Shown: positions 50,053 to 62,899 of the stretch, in pieces
Layout of the letters: each line of letters starts with the position of its first letter
How positions within the stretch are numbered: the stretch's first letter is position 1
Source: Vibrio hepatarius
Lineage (GTDB): Bacteria > Pseudomonadota > Gammaproteobacteria > Enterobacterales > Vibrionaceae
Assembly (NCBI RefSeq): GCF_011806575.1
Contig: NZ_JAATOO010000004.1
Coordinates: forward strand, 1 to 64,000
DNA length: 64,000 nucleotides
Direction of reading: 5' to 3'
Made by a program: the position numbers and the translations under genes
The notes under the pieces: generated by a model
The model's database searches: none
Told to the model about the DNA's origin: nothing
What the model saw: the letters and a program-made list of their open reading frames with translations, nothing else

Positions 50053-51747
50053 TTAGCTTTGCTGAGTTTTTGCTAGGTTTGCTTCGTTCTCTTCGCGCAA
50101 TTCACGGCGCAGAATCTTACCTACATTCGTTTTTGGTAAGTCTTCTTTGAACTCAACAAGTTTAGGCACTTTGTAGCCAGTCAGATGCTGGCGACAGTGA
50201 GTGATCACTTCGTCTTTGGTTAAGCTTGGGTCACGTTTCACAACGTACACCTTCACGACTTCTCCCGAGACTGGATGTTCCTGACCAATCGCCGCCACTT
50301 CAAGCACTTTGCCGTGCAACGCGACCACATCTTCAATCTCGTTTGGATAGACGTTGAAGCCAGACACAAGGATCATGTCTTTCTTACGGTCAACGATATG
50401 GATAAGGCCTTCGTCGTCAAACTTAACGATATCACCGGTTGATAGCCAACCGTCGGCGTCAATCACTTCTTTGGTTGCTTCCGGACGCTGCCAGTAACCT
50501 TGCATCACCTGTGGACCACGAACTTGAAGCTCACCCACTTCGGTAATCGGTAGCTCTTTGCCTTCATCATCGACGATACGAACTTCTGTCGACGGTACTG
50601 GTAGACCGATGGCACCCGTGTATTGAGTCAAGTCGTATGGGTTACCCGTGACCAGTGGTGAACATTCGGTTAGACCGTAACCTTCCAGCAAGTGAATACC
50701 TGTGGTTTTCTGCCACTGGTCAGCAACCGCACGCTGCACTGCCATACCACCACCAACAGAAAGTTTCAGGTTGCTGAAATCAAGCTCGTGGAAGTCTTCG
50801 TTGTTCACTAAAGCATTGAAAAGCGTGTTTACACCAGTAATCGCAGTGAATGGGTATTTCTGTAGCTCTTTGATAAAGCCCGGAATATCACGTGGGTTGG
50901 TGATCAACAGGTTACTACCACCCATCTCAATGAACAGCAAGCAGTTCACCGTTAAAGCAAAAACGTGGTAAAGCGGAAGTGCTGTAACCACCAGCTCACG
51001 GCCTTCAGACAATACTGGTCCGTAGGCACCTTTGGCTTGCATCACATTGGCAATCATATTGCGGTGAGTCAGGATCGCGCCTTTTGCCACCCCAGTAGTG
51101 CCACCTGTGTACTGCAAGAAGGCAATATCTTCGCCGGACATAAATGGTTTCACGTACTGTAGACGACGACCTTTACGCAGTGCTTTACGCATTGAAATCG
51201 CACCTGGCAAATCGTACTTAGGTACCATGCCTTTCACGTATTTAACGACGAAATCGACAATCGTACCTTTGGCGCGTGGCAGCATCTGACCAAGACTGGT
51301 CAGAACCACGTGTTTAACTGGCGTATTATCAACGATTTGCTCCAGTGTATTGGCAAAGTTCGATACGATAACAATCGCTTTAGCGCCAGCGTCGTTCAGC
51401 TGATGCTCCAGCTCACGTGGTGTGTAGAGTGGGTTCACGTTTACCGCGATCAAACCTGCGCGTAAGACACCAAACAGCGCTACTGGATATTGCAGCAGGT
51501 TTGGCATCATTAGCGCAACTCGGTCACCTTTCTTAAGCTTGAGGTCGTTTTGCAGATAAGCGGCAAATGCTCGGCTGCGCTCTTCAAGCTTACGGAATGT
51601 CATTACCGAACCCATATTCATGAATGCAGGCTGGTCAGCGTATTTTTGGACTGATTGTTCGAACATCTCAACCAGTGATGGATACTGATCTGGGTTGATG
51701 TGCTCAGGCACATCGCTTGGATAACGTGATAACCAAGGTTTATCCAC
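50053..51747 (-). CDS. fadD: Long-chain fatty acyl-CoA ligase FadD
   Basis: This 564-residue enzyme activates long-chain fatty acids as they enter the cell. It has the AMP-binding motif [33 protein letters not shown], and the C-terminal lid with [10 protein letters not shown] longer frame opens 36 codons upstream, but GTG at 51747 with GAGGAG seven bases before it gives [14 protein letters not shown], which aligns with E. coli FadD. No FadR site was recognised upstream. FadH, encoded 6 kb away, acts in the same pathway. Confidence 0.95.
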   Translation of the reverse strand: MDKPWLSRYPSDVPEHINPDQYPSLVEMFEQSVQKYADQPAFMNMGSVMTFRKLEERSRAFAAYLQNDLKLKKGDRVALMMPNLLQYPVALFGVLRAGLIAVNVNPLYTPRELEHQLNDAGAKAIVIVSNFANTLEQIVDNTPVKHVVLTSLGQMLPRAKGTIVDFVVKYVKGMVPKYDLPGAISMRKALRKGRRLQYVKPFMSGEDIAFLQYTGGTTGVAKGAILTHRNMIANVMQAKGAYGPVLSEGRELVVTALPLYHVFALTVNCLLFIEMGGSNLLITNPRDIPGFIKELQKYPFTAITGVNTLFNALVNNEDFHELDFSNLKLSVGGGMAVQRAVADQWQKTTGIHLLEGYGLTECSPLVTGNPYDLTQYTGAIGLPVPSTEVRIVDDEGKELPITEVGELQVRGPQVMQGYWQRPEATKEVIDADGWLSTGDIVKFDDEGLIHIVDRKKDMILVSGFNVYPNEIEDVVALHGKVLEVAAIGQEHPVSGEVVKVYVVKRDPSLTKDEVITHCRQHLTGYKVPKLVEFKEDLPKTNVGKILRRELREENEANLAKTQQS

Positions 51748-51859
51748 GGTAATACTCCTCGAAAATAAGCGGGCAGTTGTCGACGAAACGCCGTGTTTTT
51801 TATTGCCGACTATTACACCACAGGCAAAGTGTTGGAGCACGAAACAGCCAAACACTTGT

Positions 51860-52714
51860 TTAAATTTTGTTAACTAAGCCAAAGATTAGGTCAATTACTC
51901 TAACTGGAGATTGTAGGTGGCAATGATGCCCGCCTGCGACCAATTCAATTTGAATCGCTTCAGACGCATCTTGTCGAAAACTCTGCAAATGAGAAAAACC
52001 TTGCTCGCCTAATATGACCACCTGAGGACAGGTGATGTGTTGACGAATGGAGTGCGCATGTTGCCACGACATTCGATATAAAGACTGGCTTTGCAGCTTG
52101 ATATCATGTCGCCAGTACCATTGAGAGTCGCGTTCAACCACCCCTCGAGTCACTATCGGAGCGATCTGTTGTGGCAATAGGTGATTGACCTTCGCCCTTC
52201 TCTCAATGGCATCTTGTAGTGATGCAAATGCTCTTGCTGGTTTTCTACGGAGCCTTTGTCGACTGAGCACACCATCCCTTAATCGAGAGACGGTTTGGCT
52301 TTCTTCTTCAGCCAAAGGTCCATAACCTTCTATCTGAACTAACCCACTGACTTGTTCAGGAAAGGCGGCACTATAACAACTTGCGACCAAAGCACCAAGC
52401 GAATGCCCTACTAACACTATTCTGTTTGGCGAGAAGTTAACCAAAAGCTGGTAAATATCGTCAATATAGTCGTGAAATGGATAGAAATTGCCGTAACTTT
52501 TATGACTTGAAAGGCCATGACCAGGTAAATCGATTGCGCAGAGGTGTAGCTTTGGCGCGGCTTGGTGTAATCCCTCTAGAATGGGAAAGAAACTCGCGGC
52601 GTTATCCAACCAACCATGCAAAAAAACGACCGATATATCGGCCGTTTTGCTGTTGCCATACTCCACAGCCTCAAGAAACCCCTCATGGAGTGGATAGCGT
52701 TTACTCTCAAACAT
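51860..52714 (-). CDS. Alpha/beta hydrolase
   Basis: This protein of 284 residues is a serine alpha/beta-hydrolase: [10 protein letters not shown] forms the oxyanion region, the nucleophile elbow is GHSLGAL, and the final His is likely in AGGHHCHL. The substrate is unknown. The longer frame adds 24 codons; ATG at 52714 is chosen because AGGAAG lies upstream and the ATG overlaps the slp stop codon by one base. It lies between slp and fadD, an insertion relative to the E. coli order. Confidence 0.85.
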   Translation of the reverse strand: MFESKRYPLHEGFLEAVEYGNSKTADISVVFLHGWLDNAASFFPILEGLHQAAPKLHLCAIDLPGHGLSSHKSYGNFYPFHDYIDDIYQLLVNFSPNRIVLVGHSLGALVASCYSAAFPEQVSGLVQIEGYGPLAEEESQTVSRLRDGVLSRQRLRRKPARAFASLQDAIERRAKVNHLLPQQIAPIVTRGVVERDSQWYWRHDIKLQSQSLYRMSWQHAHSIRQHITCPQVVILGEQGFSHLQSFRQDASEAIQIELVAGGHHCHLQSPVRVIDLIFGLVNKI

Positions 52715-53283
52715 TACCTGACTTCCTGTATCACTTTCGCTCGCCTCGTTCCAAAGCGAAGATCCTGACAATAAAGCGTGCGACAAGGATAGAAATGGCT
52801 ATCAAAATCGTTAGTGACCACGGTTTCTTCGATGCGCCACAAATGGAAACCTTTCACCTTCATCACAGGGAAATCGTAGCTATAGTCACCGACCTGATTC
52901 TCTTCCCGGCCAGCCGATTGGCCTAGCAGAGTAATCAAACGACCTTCCGACAAAGTAACCGGGTCTGCAAATCCGCTGATGTAACCGACAAAGCGCCCCT
53001 GGGGCTCCATATCAATGTCTGGCCTGCCGGTTGAATTGATCGGCAAATTGACCACTTCAACACGGGTTTGATTTTCAAGATTGGTCACTTTCGCAATCAC
53101 GCCACCCAACCTAACTTCACCATTGCTGGCTGTATTTGATTGCCATTGACTGTAATCGGTAATCAGATTGGTGTTATCGGTTTTTAACGACTCAGGAAGA
53201 GAGCTACACGCACTCAATAATAGTACGCCAGCAAGAACCATGACCTTGGAGAAAAATCGGCGATAAAACATACTGTTAGTCAT
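52714..53283 (-). CDS. Outer-membrane lipoprotein, Slp family
   Basis: This protein of 189 residues has a lipoprotein signal with lipobox LLSAC about 25 residues in, after the MTNSMFYRRFFSK start. The mature part (LGGVIAKVTNLENQTRVEV and PQGRFVGYISGF) matches the Slp/YeaY family, which in E. coli is linked to starvation and acid response. ATG at 53283 with GGTGG upstream is preferred over an in-frame TTG 12 bases earlier. Its place between tsaB and fadD is conserved. Confidence 0.88.
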   Translation of the reverse strand: MTNSMFYRRFFSKVMVLAGVLLLSACSSLPESLKTDNTNLITDYSQWQSNTASNGEVRLGGVIAKVTNLENQTRVEVVNLPINSTGRPDIDMEPQGRFVGYISGFADPVTLSEGRLITLLGQSAGREENQVGDYSYDFPVMKVKGFHLWRIEETVVTNDFDSHFYPCRTLYCQDLRFGTRRAKVIQEVR

Positions 53284-53310
53284 AACGACCACCAAGACTA
53301 AGAAGTGAAA

Positions 53311-53613
53311 CTAGATATAGATATCGACACCTAGCATGGAGGAGAGTTCATCACGTTTCGTTTGATTCATCACGTTCATGTACTCTTCCATCGCTTTACG
53401 ACCTTTCCCTTCAGGGAGATCATATTGGATCTGAGCTTTGTGTACTTCTGATTCGCTTACTTGGCGGATAGTATGCGCCACAGCATTCGCCACCTTCGAT
53501 GGCTGTCCTACTGGGTCTTTCTGCTGTGACTTCTTAACCTCGTTCTTTTTGTTGGTCTTATTGGTTCGATTGGGACCATTGACCGAAGGAGGTAATCCGT
53601 TAATTGAAACCAT
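53311..53613 (-). CDS. Hypothetical protein, 100 residues
   Basis: This small soluble protein starts MVSINGLPPSVNGPNRTNKTNKK, a low-complexity Asn/Lys/Thr segment, then has a helical C-terminal half (AMEEYMNVMNQTKRDELSSMLG) ending VDIYI. There is no signal peptide or membrane segment. I do not recognise the family. It sits between slp and tsaB, 18 bases past the tsaB stop codon on the same strand. GGATAGT precedes the ATG, a modest ribosome site. Confidence 0.7.
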   Translation of the reverse strand: MVSINGLPPSVNGPNRTNKTNKKNEVKKSQQKDPVGQPSKVANAVAHTIRQVSESEVHKAQIQYDLPEGKGRKAMEEYMNVMNQTKRDELSSMLGVDIYI

Positions 53614-53631
53614 ACTATCCGCTTATGTTGT

Positions 53632-54330
53632 TTATTCGCGACCGGGTAACTTCTTCCAAGCAACCTTGTCACGCAGGTAAGTCGGACTCGCCTCTTCTGC
53701 ATCCACCGTGTTGCCTTTTAGCCATTCCAGTTTCGCCAGTTGAACAATATCTTCTGCGTCTGGGAAAAGAACTTCGCTGCCAGTACGCTCAAATTTAAGC
53801 GCTGATAGCTCTGAATACGCGTCCCAACCCGTCCCTGCAGTATGCCAAACGTGCTCATCCGCTTGACTGTTTTCAGCGAGAAGCGCAGGTGGAATCACAC
53901 ACTCAGGATCCACTTGCAGCCAGCTACCGTCTTCTTGACGAGCAAAGCGTCCCCAATAGACCTCACTCATACGTGCATCAATCGCACACGCGACATGTTG
54001 AGCTTCATGCTTACGGAAACAGCCTTGCGCCATCGTTTCAAGGGTAGATACGCCAATCATAGGCAGTTCTGCGCCAAACGCTAAACCTTGCGCAATACCA
54101 ATACCGATACGAACCCCAGTAAAACTGCCAGGACCACGACCAAACGCCAAGGCATCCAAGTCGTTCAAGGTAAGTCCCGCTTCTTTTAGTACTTCGTCCA
54201 CCATAGGTAAGATCTTTTTGGTGTGATCCCTCGGTGCAACTTCACTACGAACATACACTTGGTCATCGACTAAAAGCGCTACAGAACAGTTCTCTGTAGC
54301 CGTATCTAGGGCAAGAATCTTTGCGCTCAT
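53632..54330 (-). CDS. tsaB: tRNA threonylcarbamoyladenosine partner TsaB
   Basis: This 232-residue protein is the inactive ASKHA-fold partner that works with TsaD and TsaE to make t6A in tRNA. It begins [19 protein letters not shown] and has [12 protein letters not shown] and [13 protein letters not shown], all typical of TsaB. The frame extends 16 codons upstream, but ATG at 54330 fits the family start. It lies 28 bases after the yoaA stop codon and continues into the slp-fadD run. Confidence 0.95.
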   Translation of the reverse strand: MSAKILALDTATENCSVALLVDDQVYVRSEVAPRDHTKKILPMVDEVLKEAGLTLNDLDALAFGRGPGSFTGVRIGIGIAQGLAFGAELPMIGVSTLETMAQGCFRKHEAQHVACAIDARMSEVYWGRFARQEDGSWLQVDPECVIPPALLAENSQADEHVWHTAGTGWDAYSELSALKFERTGSEVLFPDAEDIVQLAKLEWLKGNTVDAEEASPTYLRDKVAWKKLPGRE

Positions 54331-54358
54331 TGAAATCTCTAAATTTTGTTGGTTGTTT

Positions 54359-56278
54359 CTAATCTGAAATATGGTCAAGAAAGTTGCTCACCACAGCCAA
54401 ATCACGCGTACGCGGAATAGGCGGTAAGCTGGCGAGAAACACGCCACCATACTCTCGCGTCACTAAGCGGTTGTCACAGATGATCAACGCACCTTTGTCT
54501 TTCTTGTCTCGTATTAACCGCCCGACTCCCTGCTTAAGTGTAATCACTGCATCGGGTATTTGAACCTGTGAAAACGGATCGCCGCCTTTTAACTGACAAT
54601 CTTCGATGCGAGCCTTCAATAATGGGTCATCGGGTGCGGTAAACGGTAATTTGTCGATGATAACACAGCTCAGCGCGTCACCTCTAACATCTATGCCTTC
54701 CCAAAATGCGCCTGTTGCCACCAGTAACGCGTTACCGAGCTCCATAAACTCTGCCAGCGTTTTCTGTTTACTGGTTTCACCTTGCAACAGCACTGGGACG
54801 GAAAGGGTTTCTCTAAAGCGTTCACCTAAATCTCGCATCATGCTGTGTGAAGTACACAAGAAGAAGCAGCGGCCTTGGTTTTTCTCTATCAGCGGAGCGA
54901 GCATACGAACTAACTTGTCAGCCAGCCCCGGACTGTTCGGCTCGGGCAGGTAACGCGGCACACACAGTCTCGCTTGGCTTTGGTAATCAAACGGACTCGG
55001 CAAAGAAAACTGCTTGGACGGTTTTAAGCCTAAGCGGGAAGTGAAGTGCCCAAAGTCATCATTAACCGCTAAAGTCGCAGATGTAAAAATCCACGCGCCC
55101 TGTTTAAGTTCGATTTGCTCGTGAAACTTATCGGCAACCGACAGCGGTGTAATATGCAGGCTAAAGTGCCTTGGCGTGGTGTCGTACCAATATGAATAGC
55201 CAGTAATGGATACATCACACACGCGCTGCAATCGCGCTTGAATCGTGTTTGCCCGCTCAAACGCGGTATCGAGCAGTTGACTACGCCCCAACGCTAGTTT
55301 TAGTACTTCTAAGGCAAAATCGAGTGCTTCTTGTAGTCGCTCTAACTCGCGCGCAATAGACGGGGATTTAATCGCTTCACGCCAGTTACCACGAAAACCA
55401 GGTTCGCCTAATGTAATGCGTAAATCCATCGCGGCTTGCTGGAGTTTCTCGCCCACTTTCTGCAATTGGCGCATATCTTTGGCTTCGGTGCGATAGCCAA
55501 TTTCGATATCTTTGGATAGCTCTTGAATTTGACGGCTGGAAAGCGATTGACCGAAATACTGGCTGGCAATGTCCGGAAGCTGGTGCGCTTCATCAAAAAT
55601 AAACACGTCCGCTTCAGGGATTAACTCACCAAAGCCCGTTTCTTTAATCGCTAAGTCGGCGAGGAACAGATGGTGGTTAACCACCACCACATCAGAATCC
55701 ATCGCTTTCTTACGCGCTTTGAGCACAAAACAATCCTGATAACTCGGACATTCTTTCCCAAGGCAATTATCGTTGGTCGACGTGATCGTTGGGATGACTA
55801 AGCTATCTTCGGCGATCGCGTCACAGTCACCTAAATCACCTGTTTTGGTCTCACTCGCCCACGAACGCACTTTGACCAGTTGGCTAAGCAAGGTTGGATC
55901 TGCACTGTTAGTGTGGCTTTCAATCATCTGGCGGCTAAGTCTGTCGAGGCACAGGTAGTTCGCCCGCCCTTTCAACAAAGCCACTTGGCCGTAAAATCCC
56001 AACGCACTGACCATTAACGGCAAGTCGCGGTGAAACAACTGTTCTTGCAGGTTTTTAGAACCGGTACTGATGATGATTTTCTTACCACTGAGCAACGCTG
56101 GTACTAAATACGCAAAGGTTTTGCCCGTTCCGGTCCCGGCTTCGACCACCAACTGCGAGTCATGCTTGATCGCATCGGTGACCGCTTCGGCCATATCAAG
56201 CTGAGCCTGACGAGGCTGAAATCCGGGAATCGCTTTACCAAGAGCGCCATCAGAGGAGAAAGTTTTGCAGATCATCAA
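54359..56278 (-). CDS. yoaA: DinG-family ATP-dependent helicase YoaA
   Basis: This 639-residue helicase has Walker A AGTGTGKT (about 48), a DEAH box (FIFDEAHQL), and cysteines for a [4Fe-4S] cluster (ANYLCLDR, then [13 protein letters not shown]). The C-terminal half carries [11 protein letters not shown] and QGVGRLIRD. YoaA is an XPD/DinG relative linked to repair of replication forks. In E. coli it is under LexA, but I found no CTGT-N8-ACAG box upstream here. Confidence 0.94.
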   Translation of the reverse strand: MMICKTFSSDGALGKAIPGFQPRQAQLDMAEAVTDAIKHDSQLVVEAGTGTGKTFAYLVPALLSGKKIIISTGSKNLQEQLFHRDLPLMVSALGFYGQVALLKGRANYLCLDRLSRQMIESHTNSADPTLLSQLVKVRSWASETKTGDLGDCDAIAEDSLVIPTITSTNDNCLGKECPSYQDCFVLKARKKAMDSDVVVVNHHLFLADLAIKETGFGELIPEADVFIFDEAHQLPDIASQYFGQSLSSRQIQELSKDIEIGYRTEAKDMRQLQKVGEKLQQAAMDLRITLGEPGFRGNWREAIKSPSIARELERLQEALDFALEVLKLALGRSQLLDTAFERANTIQARLQRVCDVSITGYSYWYDTTPRHFSLHITPLSVADKFHEQIELKQGAWIFTSATLAVNDDFGHFTSRLGLKPSKQFSLPSPFDYQSQARLCVPRYLPEPNSPGLADKLVRMLAPLIEKNQGRCFFLCTSHSMMRDLGERFRETLSVPVLLQGETSKQKTLAEFMELGNALLVATGAFWEGIDVRGDALSCVIIDKLPFTAPDDPLLKARIEDCQLKGGDPFSQVQIPDAVITLKQGVGRLIRDKKDKGALIICDNRLVTREYGGVFLASLPPIPRTRDLAVVSNFLDHISD

Positions 56279-56528
56279 AAGTTATCGGTCGAGCTATTTG
56301 GGTTTGAGATTATGGCAGTTTTCGCTGCACGGCGCGAACATCGATCACCATCATCACTCGAAAAATCTGCTCACTTATAAGCAGACAAACGATTAACTCA
56401 CAATATTTGTTGAAACACTTGGGTAATTAGTTTAATTGTTATTGCCATGCCGCGGGTTACTTCACCGTTCGAAGCCCTGTCAAAGATTGAAAATACAACA
56501 AAAATTATTTCATGGAAGTACCAATTTA

Positions 56529-57362
56529 ATGGAAAAGAAAACACTACTCACACACTGTGCTGATGCCCCGGGTCTGATCTCGAAAATCACCAATATTTGT
56601 TATAAGCACCAACTCAATATCATTCACAACAATGAATACGTTGATAACACCAGTGGCCATTTCTTTATGCGCACCGAACTGGAAGGCTATTTCAACGACG
56701 AGACGCTGCTAGCCGATCTTAGCCACGCGTTACCAGATAAAGCCAAGTACAAACTCATCAGCTCACGCCGCAAACGCATCGTAGTCCTTGTGACCAAAGA
56801 AGCGCACTGTTTGGGCGATATCCTGATGAAGAATTACGACGGCAGTTTAGACGTAGAGATTGCTGCGGTTGTCGGCAACTACGACTCACTACAAAACCTT
56901 ACTGAACGCTTTGATATCCCTTATCACTGCGTTTCTCACGAAGGCTTAAACCGCGAAGAACACGAAGCGAAACTACTGGAAGTGATCGACGAGTACAATG
57001 CGGACTTCCTAGTTCTAGCGAAATACATGCGTGTACTGACACCATCGTTTGTCGAGAAATACCACCACAAGATCATCAATATTCACCACAGTTTCTTACC
57101 TGCGTTTATCGGCGCGAAACCGTATCAACAAGCGTACGAGCGTGGGGTTAAAATCATCGGTGCAACCGCGCATTTCGTCACCAATGACTTAGACGAAGGT
57201 CCGATCATCAAACAAGATGTTATTCCTGTCGACCATACCTTCAGCGCACAAGACATGGCGCAAGCGGGTCGTGACGTAGAAAAGAACGTGTTAAGTAAAG
57301 CCTTGAACAAAGTGCTGAATGACCACGTTTTTGTTTACGGTAATAAGACCGTTATTTTGTAG
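56529..57362 (+). CDS. purU: Formyltetrahydrofolate deformylase PurU
   Basis: This 277-residue enzyme releases formate from 10-formyl-tetrahydrofolate, balancing one-carbon units for purine synthesis. An N-terminal ACT domain (about 1-85) is followed by a formyltransferase-like domain with HHSFLPAFIGA and ATAHFVTNDLDEGPI. The frame extends 31 codons upstream but ATG at 56529 gives the normal N-terminus MEKKTLLTHC. A 250-base upstream gap shows no other gene. It is convergent with fadH. Confidence 0.94.
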   Translation: MEKKTLLTHCADAPGLISKITNICYKHQLNIIHNNEYVDNTSGHFFMRTELEGYFNDETLLADLSHALPDKAKYKLISSRRKRIVVLVTKEAHCLGDILMKNYDGSLDVEIAAVVGNYDSLQNLTERFDIPYHCVSHEGLNREEHEAKLLEVIDEYNADFLVLAKYMRVLTPSFVEKYHHKIINIHHSFLPAFIGAKPYQQAYERGVKIIGATAHFVTNDLDEGPIIKQDVIPVDHTFSAQDMAQAGRDVEKNVLSKALNKVLNDHVFVYGNKTVIL

Positions 57363-57379
57363 TCTCGGTTCAAAACAAC

Positions 57380-57408
57380 AAAAAGGCCTCCACAGCGGAG
57401 GCCTTTTT
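57380..57408. terminator. Bidirectional terminator between purU and fadH
   Basis: AAAAAGGCCTCC and GGAGGCCTTTTT form a 12-bp stem around a five-base loop between convergent genes, with A and T runs on both sides. Confidence 0.92.
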
Positions 57409-57433
57409 ATGACTCATTGTTTAATCGTCTTGC

Positions 57434-59449
<2,016 letters not shown>

Positions 59450-59644
59450 TTATATTTTTCTTATTGAGGTCTGACCACGATAAGCATGTCTGTAATAAAA
59501 ATCAAACAAGCGTTTACATTTTTGTAACACCGATCAATCTACAGTTGTTTGCGTCAACTAGTTTCAGTAGGATGTAACTTTGCTGGTTTTATAAGGTCTT
59601 ACAGCGATTAAGCCTTGAACTGCGGTCATCGCAGCGGAGATGAA

Positions 59645-61495
59645 ATGAAAAAAATGTTTAAGTTTATAGGGTTGGTGTTTAAAGGGATATGGAAACTGAT
59701 CTCATTTATCCGACTCGCTCTGACCAATCTGATTTTCTTGGCAAGTATTGCTGTTATTTACTTTATCTATATCGGTGCAGAAACACCTGAACCGACAGTG
59801 CCAAAAGAGTCAGCCCTGATCCTAAATCTGACTGGTCCTATCGTCGAACAGCCAAAATACGTCAACCCTATGGACTCTCTGACAGGTTCAATCTTTGGGC
59901 AAGATTTACCAAGAGAGAACGTGCTGTTCGATATCGTTGATACGATTCGCTATGCCAAAGATGACCCTAAAGTCAGCGGCTTGGTGCTCGCACTACAAGA
60001 CATGCCAGAAACCAACCTAACCAAACTGCGTTATATTGCTAAAGCACTCAACGAGTTTAAGGCTGCGGGCAAACCCATTTATGCCGCAGGCGATTTCTAC
60101 AATCAAAGCCAGTACTACCTAGCCAGCTACGCCGACAAAATTTACATGTCGCCAGACGGGGCGGTGTTACTTAAAGGCTACAGTACCTATTCGCTGTACT
60201 ACAAAACACTATTGGAAAAACTCAACGTCAATACACACGTATTCCGCGTTGGCACCTACAAGTCGGCAATTGAACCGTTTATTCGTGATGATATGTCTGA
60301 CGCTGCACGCGAGTCTGCCTCTCGTTGGCTAGGTCAATTATGGGGCGCGTACGTAGATGACATCGCAGCCAATCGCCAAGTCAACGCAGAATCACTCAAC
60401 CCAGATATGGATGAGTTCCTTGCATTACTGAAAGAGAACAACGGCGACCTTGCCTCCCTTTCTAAGAATATCGGTTTAGTTGACCAACTCGCCACACGCC
60501 AACAAGTACGTAAAGACCTCATCGACGTATTTGGTAGCGACGATGACGACAGCTACAACCATATTGGTTACTACAAATACCAGACGACCATTTCACCCGA
60601 TTTCAACGTCACCCAAGATGATATCGCCGTGGTTGTTGCTAGTGGTGCCATCATGGATGGTTCTCAACCGCGTGGTACCGTTGGTGGTGATACGGTCGCT
60701 TCGTTGCTGCGCCAAGCACGCACCGACAACAAGGTGAAGGCGGTTGTATTACGCGTGGACAGCCCGGGCGGCAGCGCGTTTGCCTCAGAAGTAATTCGCA
60801 ATGAAATTGAAGCACTGAAAGAAGCAGGTAAGCCAGTAGTCGCATCAATGTCGAGTTTGGCAGCATCTGGTGGTTACTGGATCTCAATGAGTGCCGATCG
60901 CATTGTCGCGCAGCCTACAACGCTGACGGGTTCAATCGGTATCTTTAGCGTGATCACGACATTTGAGAAAGGTCTCAACGAGCTTGGCGTTTACACCGAT
61001 GGTGTAGGTACGTCGCCATTCTCTGATGTGGGTTTAACCACTGGCCTATCGGAAGGCGCATCACAAGCGTTCCAAATGGGTATTGAGCACGGCTATCAGC
61101 GCTTTACGAATCTTGTCAGCACTAATCGCGATATCCCAATCGACGAGTTGGATAAGATTGCTCAAGGCCGGGTATGGACAGGTCAAGATGCGCTGAACTA
61201 TGGCTTAGTCGATAGCATCGGTGATTTCGACGATGCGGTGAAAGTGGCGGCTGAACTGGCCGAGCTGAAAGACTACAACCTCTACTGGGTTGAAGAACCA
61301 CTATCGCCAGCACAGCAGTTTATTCAAGACTTTATGAACCAAGTTAAAGTGTCATTGGGCTTGGATGTATCGGCGCTTGTGCCATCAGCACTTCAACCGG
61401 TGGTTAACCAAATGAGCGCCGATGCGGATTTGCTACAGAGCTTCAACGATCCAAAAGGTCAGTACGCGTTCTGTTTGAATTGTCTGGTCGAATAA
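59645..61495 (+). CDS. sppA: Signal peptide peptidase SppA (protease IV)
   Basis: This 616-residue inner-membrane serine protease degrades cleaved signal peptides. It has one N-terminal membrane anchor (about 25-45) and two S49 domains. The catalytic Lys is in the first (K206, RVGTYKSAIE) and the Ser in the second (S408, LAASGGYWIS), as in E. coli. ATG at 59645 with CGGAGATG upstream is preferred; the frame opens 10 codons earlier. It is followed by ansA, as in E. coli. Confidence 0.95.
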   Translation: MKKMFKFIGLVFKGIWKLISFIRLALTNLIFLASIAVIYFIYIGAETPEPTVPKESALILNLTGPIVEQPKYVNPMDSLTGSIFGQDLPRENVLFDIVDTIRYAKDDPKVSGLVLALQDMPETNLTKLRYIAKALNEFKAAGKPIYAAGDFYNQSQYYLASYADKIYMSPDGAVLLKGYSTYSLYYKTLLEKLNVNTHVFRVGTYKSAIEPFIRDDMSDAARESASRWLGQLWGAYVDDIAANRQVNAESLNPDMDEFLALLKENNGDLASLSKNIGLVDQLATRQQVRKDLIDVFGSDDDDSYNHIGYYKYQTTISPDFNVTQDDIAVVVASGAIMDGSQPRGTVGGDTVASLLRQARTDNKVKAVVLRVDSPGGSAFASEVIRNEIEALKEAGKPVVASMSSLAASGGYWISMSADRIVAQPTTLTGSIGIFSVITTFEKGLNELGVYTDGVGTSPFSDVGLTTGLSEGASQAFQMGIEHGYQRFTNLVSTNRDIPIDELDKIAQGRVWTGQDALNYGLVDSIGDFDDAVKVAAELAELKDYNLYWVEEPLSPAQQFIQDFMNQVKVSLGLDVSALVPSALQPVVNQMSADADLLQSFNDPKGQYAFCLNCLVE

Positions 61496-61556
61496 AGAGC
61501 GTGCATATCCGCTAAACCGGACGCTTGTAGCACATTTCACTAGATAGTCACCAATT

Positions 61557-61587
61557 AGGGGCATTCCGATACCGGATGCCCCTTTTT
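61557..61587 (+). terminator. Rho-independent terminator of sppA
   Basis: AGGGGCAT and ATGCCCCT with inner CCG/CGG pairs and a one-base bulge form a strong hairpin followed by TTTTT. It lies between sppA and ansA, so ansA may have its own promoter. Confidence 0.85.
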
Positions 61588-61649
61588 ATTGGTGACGTTT
61601 GATATATAATCCACCACTCTGTTCCCCTACAAAAACTGGTCTCTAAGCA

Positions 61650-62666
61650 ATGGCAAGAAAACACATTTATATCGCTTACACCGGTGGCACCATTGGCATG
61701 CAGAAATCGCATGACCATGGTTACGTCCCAGTCGCTGGCTTTATGGAAAAGCAATTGGCAAACATGCCGGAATTCCACCGTCCAGAAATGCCAGAATTCA
61801 CCATCCATGAATACGATCCACTGATCGACTCTTCGGACATGACTCCAAAAGATTGGCAGCAAATTGCTGATGATATCCGTAATAACTACGATAAGTACGA
61901 CGGTTTTGTCATTCTTCATGGTACGGATACCATGGCGTACACAGCTTCTGCGCTTTCTTTTATGCTGGAGAATCTCGGCAAGCCGGTTATCGTAACAGGT
62001 TCACAGATCCCTCTTGCGGAGCTCCGCTCTGACGGCCAAGCCAACCTGTTAAACGCGTTACACATTGCGGCGAACTACCCAATCAACGAAGTCACCTTGT
62101 TCTTCAACAACAAATTGATGCGTGGTAACCGCAGTACGAAATCGCACGCTGACGGCTTTAACGCTTTCACCTCGCCAAACCTGCCACCTCTTTTGGAAGC
62201 GGGTATCAATATCCAAATCAGTAGTGATGTGCGAGTCGACGAGAAGCCAGAAGGCGAGTTCAAGGTTCACGATATTACGCCACAACCGATTGGCGTCATC
62301 ACCATGTACCCTGGTATTTCGCATGAAGTTATCCGCAATACTTTACTTCAGCCAGTTAACGCTATGATCTTGCTGACGTTTGGTGTCGGTAATGCGCCGC
62401 AAAATCCAGAGCTACTTGGACATCTAAGAGACGCTTCTGAGCGTGGTGTGATCGTGGTGAACTTAACGCAGTGTTTAGCGGGCAAGGTCAACATGGGCGG
62501 CTACGCGACAGGTTGTGCTTTGGCAGAAGCAGGCGTAATTAGCGGCTACGATATGACTCCTGAAGCGGCACTAGCAAAACTGCATTACCTACTTAGCCAA
62601 GACCTCTCTTATGAGCAAGTGAAAGTGAAAATGCAGCAAGTCCTGCGCGGTGAGATGAGTATTTAA
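61650..62666 (+). CDS. ansA: Cytoplasmic L-asparaginase I
   Basis: This 338-residue enzyme hydrolyses asparagine to aspartate and ammonia. The two active-site threonine motifs are present: YTGGTIGM near residue 10 and LHGTDTMAYTA near 90. There is no signal peptide, which with the N-terminus points to the cytoplasmic type I (AnsA) form. It lies downstream of sppA across a terminator. Confidence 0.95.
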   Translation: MARKHIYIAYTGGTIGMQKSHDHGYVPVAGFMEKQLANMPEFHRPEMPEFTIHEYDPLIDSSDMTPKDWQQIADDIRNNYDKYDGFVILHGTDTMAYTASALSFMLENLGKPVIVTGSQIPLAELRSDGQANLLNALHIAANYPINEVTLFFNNKLMRGNRSTKSHADGFNAFTSPNLPPLLEAGINIQISSDVRVDEKPEGEFKVHDITPQPIGVITMYPGISHEVIRNTLLQPVNAMILLTFGVGNAPQNPELLGHLRDASERGVIVVNLTQCLAGKVNMGGYATGCALAEAGVISGYDMTPEAALAKLHYLLSQDLSYEQVKVKMQQVLRGEMSI

Positions 62667-62683
62667 CTCCACCATTAAACGAC

Positions 62684-62712
62684 AAAAGCCAGCGTAACCC
62701 GCTGGCTTTTTT
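62684..62712 (+). terminator. Rho-independent terminator of ansA
   Basis: AAAAGCCAGCG and CGCTGGCTTTT form an 11-bp stem around a short loop followed by T run, 17 bases past the ansA stop. Confidence 0.92.
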
Positions 62713-62726
62713 GTTGTCTGGATGTG

Positions 62727-62829
62727 TTAATATTTTTGATTGTAGAATAACTACTTATCGAAAAATTTAGCCTTGTTCTCAAGCATTTTACTACGCTATT
62801 TCTAACCATTTACTTACCGTGATTGGTAT
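62727..62829. repeat. Truncated inverted copy of the repeat at 48612-48773
   Basis: This 103-base stretch matches the reverse complement of the full element, with an almost identical core (ATTGTAGAATAACTACTTATC) and the end GATTGGTAT. The other end and about 55 bases are missing. It lies between the ansA and serS terminators. Confidence 0.85.
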
Positions 62830-62852
62830 AAGTAGCGACCAAGAATAGAAAC

Positions 62853-62882
62853 AAAAAAGGCGACTCCATTGAGTCGCCTTTT
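62853..62882 (-). terminator. Rho-independent terminator of serS
   Basis: AAAAGGCGACTC and GAGTCGCCTTTT form a 12-bp stem with a four-base loop, followed by T run on the minus strand. Confidence 0.92.
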
Positions 62883-62899
62883 GATACATAGTCTTGTGC

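Noticed and set aside
56279..56528. LexA control of yoaA or a riboswitch before purU
   Set aside because: No CTGT-N8-ACAG site was found in this gap, and I could not recognise any riboswitch core.
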